This document shows positions 62,531-64,000 of a stretch of DNA of 64,000 bases, piece by piece. Numbering within the stretch: position 1 is the stretch's first letter; each line of letters begins with the position of its first letter. Both the position numbers and the translations under genes were made by a program. Below the pieces are notes generated by a model. That model saw only the letters and a program-made list of their open reading frames with translations, made no database searches and was not told where the DNA came from. The stretch comes from Caulobacter soli (GTDB lineage: Bacteria; Pseudomonadota; Alphaproteobacteria; Caulobacterales; Caulobacteraceae), in contig NZ_CP049199.1 in assembly GCF_011045195.1 (NCBI RefSeq), positions 4,881,501 through 4,945,500 on the forward strand, in the 5' to 3' direction.

Positions 62531-63700
62531 TTAGAGGGCGGCGACGCGCAGGGCGCGGCGTTCGACGGAAAGGCTGAAGGCGGCCAGGGCCAGGGCCGAC
62601 AGCGGCACGGCGGCGGCGACCAGCGGCACGGCGGCCAGGCCCGGGCCGTGGGCGATCACCGCCCCGCCCAGCCAGGCGCCGAACGCGTTGCCCAGGTTGA
62701 AGGCGGCGATGTTCAGGCTGGAGGCCAGGCCCTGGCCCGCGCCGCCGGCCTGCGACAGCACCCGCATCTGCAGCGGCGCGACGGTGGCGAAGGCGGCCGC
62801 GCCCAGGCCGAACGCGGCGACCACCGCCCCGATCCGATCGTGAAAGCCGAACGCCGAGGCGACCAGCACAACGGTCAGGATGGCCAGGGTGCCCAGCAGC
62901 GCCGGCGCCAGGGCCTTGTCGGCCCAGCGCCCGCCCACCAGGTTGCCGCCCACCAGGCCCGCGCCGAACACCAGCAGGATCGGCGACACGGCCTCCTTCG
63001 AGAAACCCGCCAGCTCGGTCAGGATCGGCTGGATGTAGGTGAAGACCGCGAACACCCCGCCAAAGCCGAGGACGGTCATCACCAGACCCATCTGCACCTG
63101 CGGCCGGGCGAGCACGGCGAACTCCTCGCGCAGGGGACCAGGCTGGGCCACGTCCTTCTCGCGCGGGACCAAGGCGGCCAGCACGGCGAAGGCGATCAGG
63201 CCGATCGCGCCCACCGCCCAGAAGGTGGCGCGCCAGCCGTAGGCCAGGCCCAGCCACGAACCGAACGGCACGCCCAGCAGGGTGGCCAGGGTCAGGCCGG
63301 TGAACATGATGGCGATGGCCGAGGCCTTGCGCTGGGGCGGCACCAGGCTGACGGCGACCAGCGAACCGACGCCGAAGAAGGTGCCGTGGGCCAGGGCGGT
63401 GACGATCCGCGCGGCCATCAGCAGGCCGTAGGTCGGAGCCAGGGCGGCGGCGATGTTGCCGATCGTGAAGATGGCCATCAGCACCAGCAGGGTGGTCTTG
63501 CGCGGCAGGCGGCGGGTGGCGATCGTCAGGATCGGCGCGCCGACGAACACGCCCAGGGCGTAGCCGGTCATCAGCAGTCCGGCCTGCGGGATCGAGACCC
63601 CGAGATCGGCCGAGACCTGCAGAAGCAGGCCCATGATCACGAATTCGGTGACGCCGATCCCGAAGGCGCCGACGGTCAGGGCGTAGAGGGCTAGGGGCAC
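62531..63700 (-). CDS. MFS drug/sugar efflux transporter (DHA1, AraJ-like)
   Basis: 389 residues, 12 membrane helices. MPLALYALTVGAFGIGVTEFVIMGLLLQVSADLGVSIPQAGLLMTGYALGVFVGAPILTIATRRLPRKTTLL shows the family motif A between helices 2 and 3. The GTG 63700 start follows GGAG at 8 bases and is preferred over ATG 63754. Probably exports drugs, arabinose-like sugars or metabolites. Operon with the reductase; control is presumably by the divergent LysR protein. Confidence 0.9.
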   Translation of the reverse strand: MPLALYALTVGAFGIGVTEFVIMGLLLQVSADLGVSIPQAGLLMTGYALGVFVGAPILTIATRRLPRKTTLLVLMAIFTIGNIAAALAPTYGLLMAARIVTALAHGTFFGVGSLVAVSLVPPQRKASAIAIMFTGLTLATLLGVPFGSWLGLAYGWRATFWAVGAIGLIAFAVLAALVPREKDVAQPGPLREEFAVLARPQVQMGLVMTVLGFGGVFAVFTYIQPILTELAGFSKEAVSPILLVFGAGLVGGNLVGGRWADKALAPALLGTLAILTVVLVASAFGFHDRIGAVVAAFGLGAAAFATVAPLQMRVLSQAGGAGQGLASSLNIAAFNLGNAFGAWLGGAVIAHGPGLAAVPLVAAAVPLSALALAAFSLSVERRALRVAAL

Positions 63701-63762
63701 GGGCAAGGCTCCTGAAGGATTTCGAGCCGCAGAGGTAGGCCCTCGGCGCTCCATGAACTAGA

Positions 63763-63777
63763 CTGTCGGAACGACAG
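63763..63777. promoter_or_regulatory. Inverted repeat between MFS and LysR genes
   Basis: CTGTCG, 3-base spacer, CGACAG: perfect short palindrome 24 bases upstream of the LysR ATG. Consistent with a LysR regulator box. Confidence 0.5.
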
Positions 63778-63800
63778 ACATCTGTGAGTTGAAGTCAAAG

Positions 63801-64000
63801 ATGGCCAGGCTGGAGATCAACCGTTCGGGCGAGATGGAAGTGTTCGCCCGGGCCGTGGAGCTGGGCGGCTTTTCGCCGGCCGCGCGTGAACTGAAGATGA
63901 CACCCTCGGCGATCAGCAAGCTGGTCAGCCGGATGGAGGCCCGGCTGGGCGCGCGGCTGATCAACCGCTCGACCCGCAAGCTGACTTTGACGGCCGAGGG
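63801..64000 (+). CDS. LysR-family regulator (N-terminus only)
   Basis: The 66 visible residues hold the HTH: MEVFARAVELGGFSPAARELKMTPSAISKLVSRMEARLGARLINRSTRKLTLTAEG, typical LysR. The effector domain is off the window. Divergent from the MFS-reductase operon, so probably its activator or repressor. Confidence 0.93.
   Translation, partial: MARLEINRSGEMEVFARAVELGGFSPAARELKMTPSAISKLVSRMEARLGARLINRSTRKLTLTAE

Noticed and set aside
59723..63694. 1323-codon open frame on the plus strand
   Set aside because: It runs antisense across the amine oxidase, reductase and MFS genes. High-GC codon bias keeps the opposite frame free of stops, and the translation is Gly/Arg/His/Asp rich without domains.

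Overview
The window is high-GC DNA, densely coding, and almost certainly a chromosome segment of a Caulobacter species or a very close relative. The evidence is a full-length ortholog of the stalked-cell kinase ShkA with its diagnostic residues, the dnaN / recF-gyrB and hrcA-grpE gene groups typical of Caulobacterales, two large TonB-dependent receptors, many GTG/TTG starts, and several families of palindromic intergenic repeats. No tRNA, rRNA, CRISPR array, prophage or insertion sequence was found.

Layout. 1-4.8 kb: a truncated Oar-like TonB receptor and a divergent membrane glycosyltransferase. 4.8-8.9 kb: ketoacid CoA-transferase scoBA, then a KefF-like flavoprotein and a KefB/C-type K+/H+ antiporter joined by a 19-codon ORF. 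9-12.7 kb: a DUF6894 protein, shkA (c-di-GMP-gated hybrid kinase) and ampG (muropeptide permease). 12.8-15.8 kb (minus): membrane-anchored trypsin-like protease with a DUF350 protein, then NTF2-like protein and rlmN. 16-23 kb: TadE/G-like VWA protein, 2OG-Fe(II) oxygenase, OmpA lipoprotein, an unexplained structured 500-base spacer, comM and gshB. 23-25.5 kb: two divergent regulator/target pairs (HxlR/NmrA-like reductase, OhrR-type MarR/DUF308), both with visible operators. 25.7-29.6 kb: housekeeping operon rdgB-hemW and rsmI-yraN-sirB1-like. 29.8-31.6 kb: a HigBA-type toxin-antitoxin module with two operators, and a DUF2975/XRE pair. 31.8-42 kb: core block rph, hrcA-grpE, LMW phosphatase, msrA, dnaN, a DHFR-like reductase, VOC protein, recF-gyrB. 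42-45.8 kb: secreted ricin-type lectin, Nramp transporter divergent from a MarR-GNAT fusion over a 16-bp palindrome, ybaK.

45.9-59.5 kb is the most distinctive part: a glycan-uptake island with a secreted GH3 glucosidase, a flavin-dependent halogenase with all catalytic residues, a TonB-dependent receptor, a secreted LamG-GH2 enzyme, a ROK sugar kinase and a ROK repressor. An identical 12-bp palindrome of LacI-operator type occurs three times inside it, once over the -35 box of the receptor promoter, and an intrinsic terminator lies in the long GH3 leader. The likely logic is: polymer cleaved outside by GH2/GH3 enzymes, product imported by the receptor, sugar phosphorylated by the ROK kinase, with control by a LacI-type repressor (not in the window) and the ROK repressor. 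The role of the halogenase here is unknown.

59.7-64 kb: a Tat-exported flavin amine oxidase and an MFS-aldo/keto reductase operon divergent from a LysR regulator that runs off the window.

All assignments rest on reading motifs by eye. No database search was run, and functional names are family-level unless specific residues are cited.
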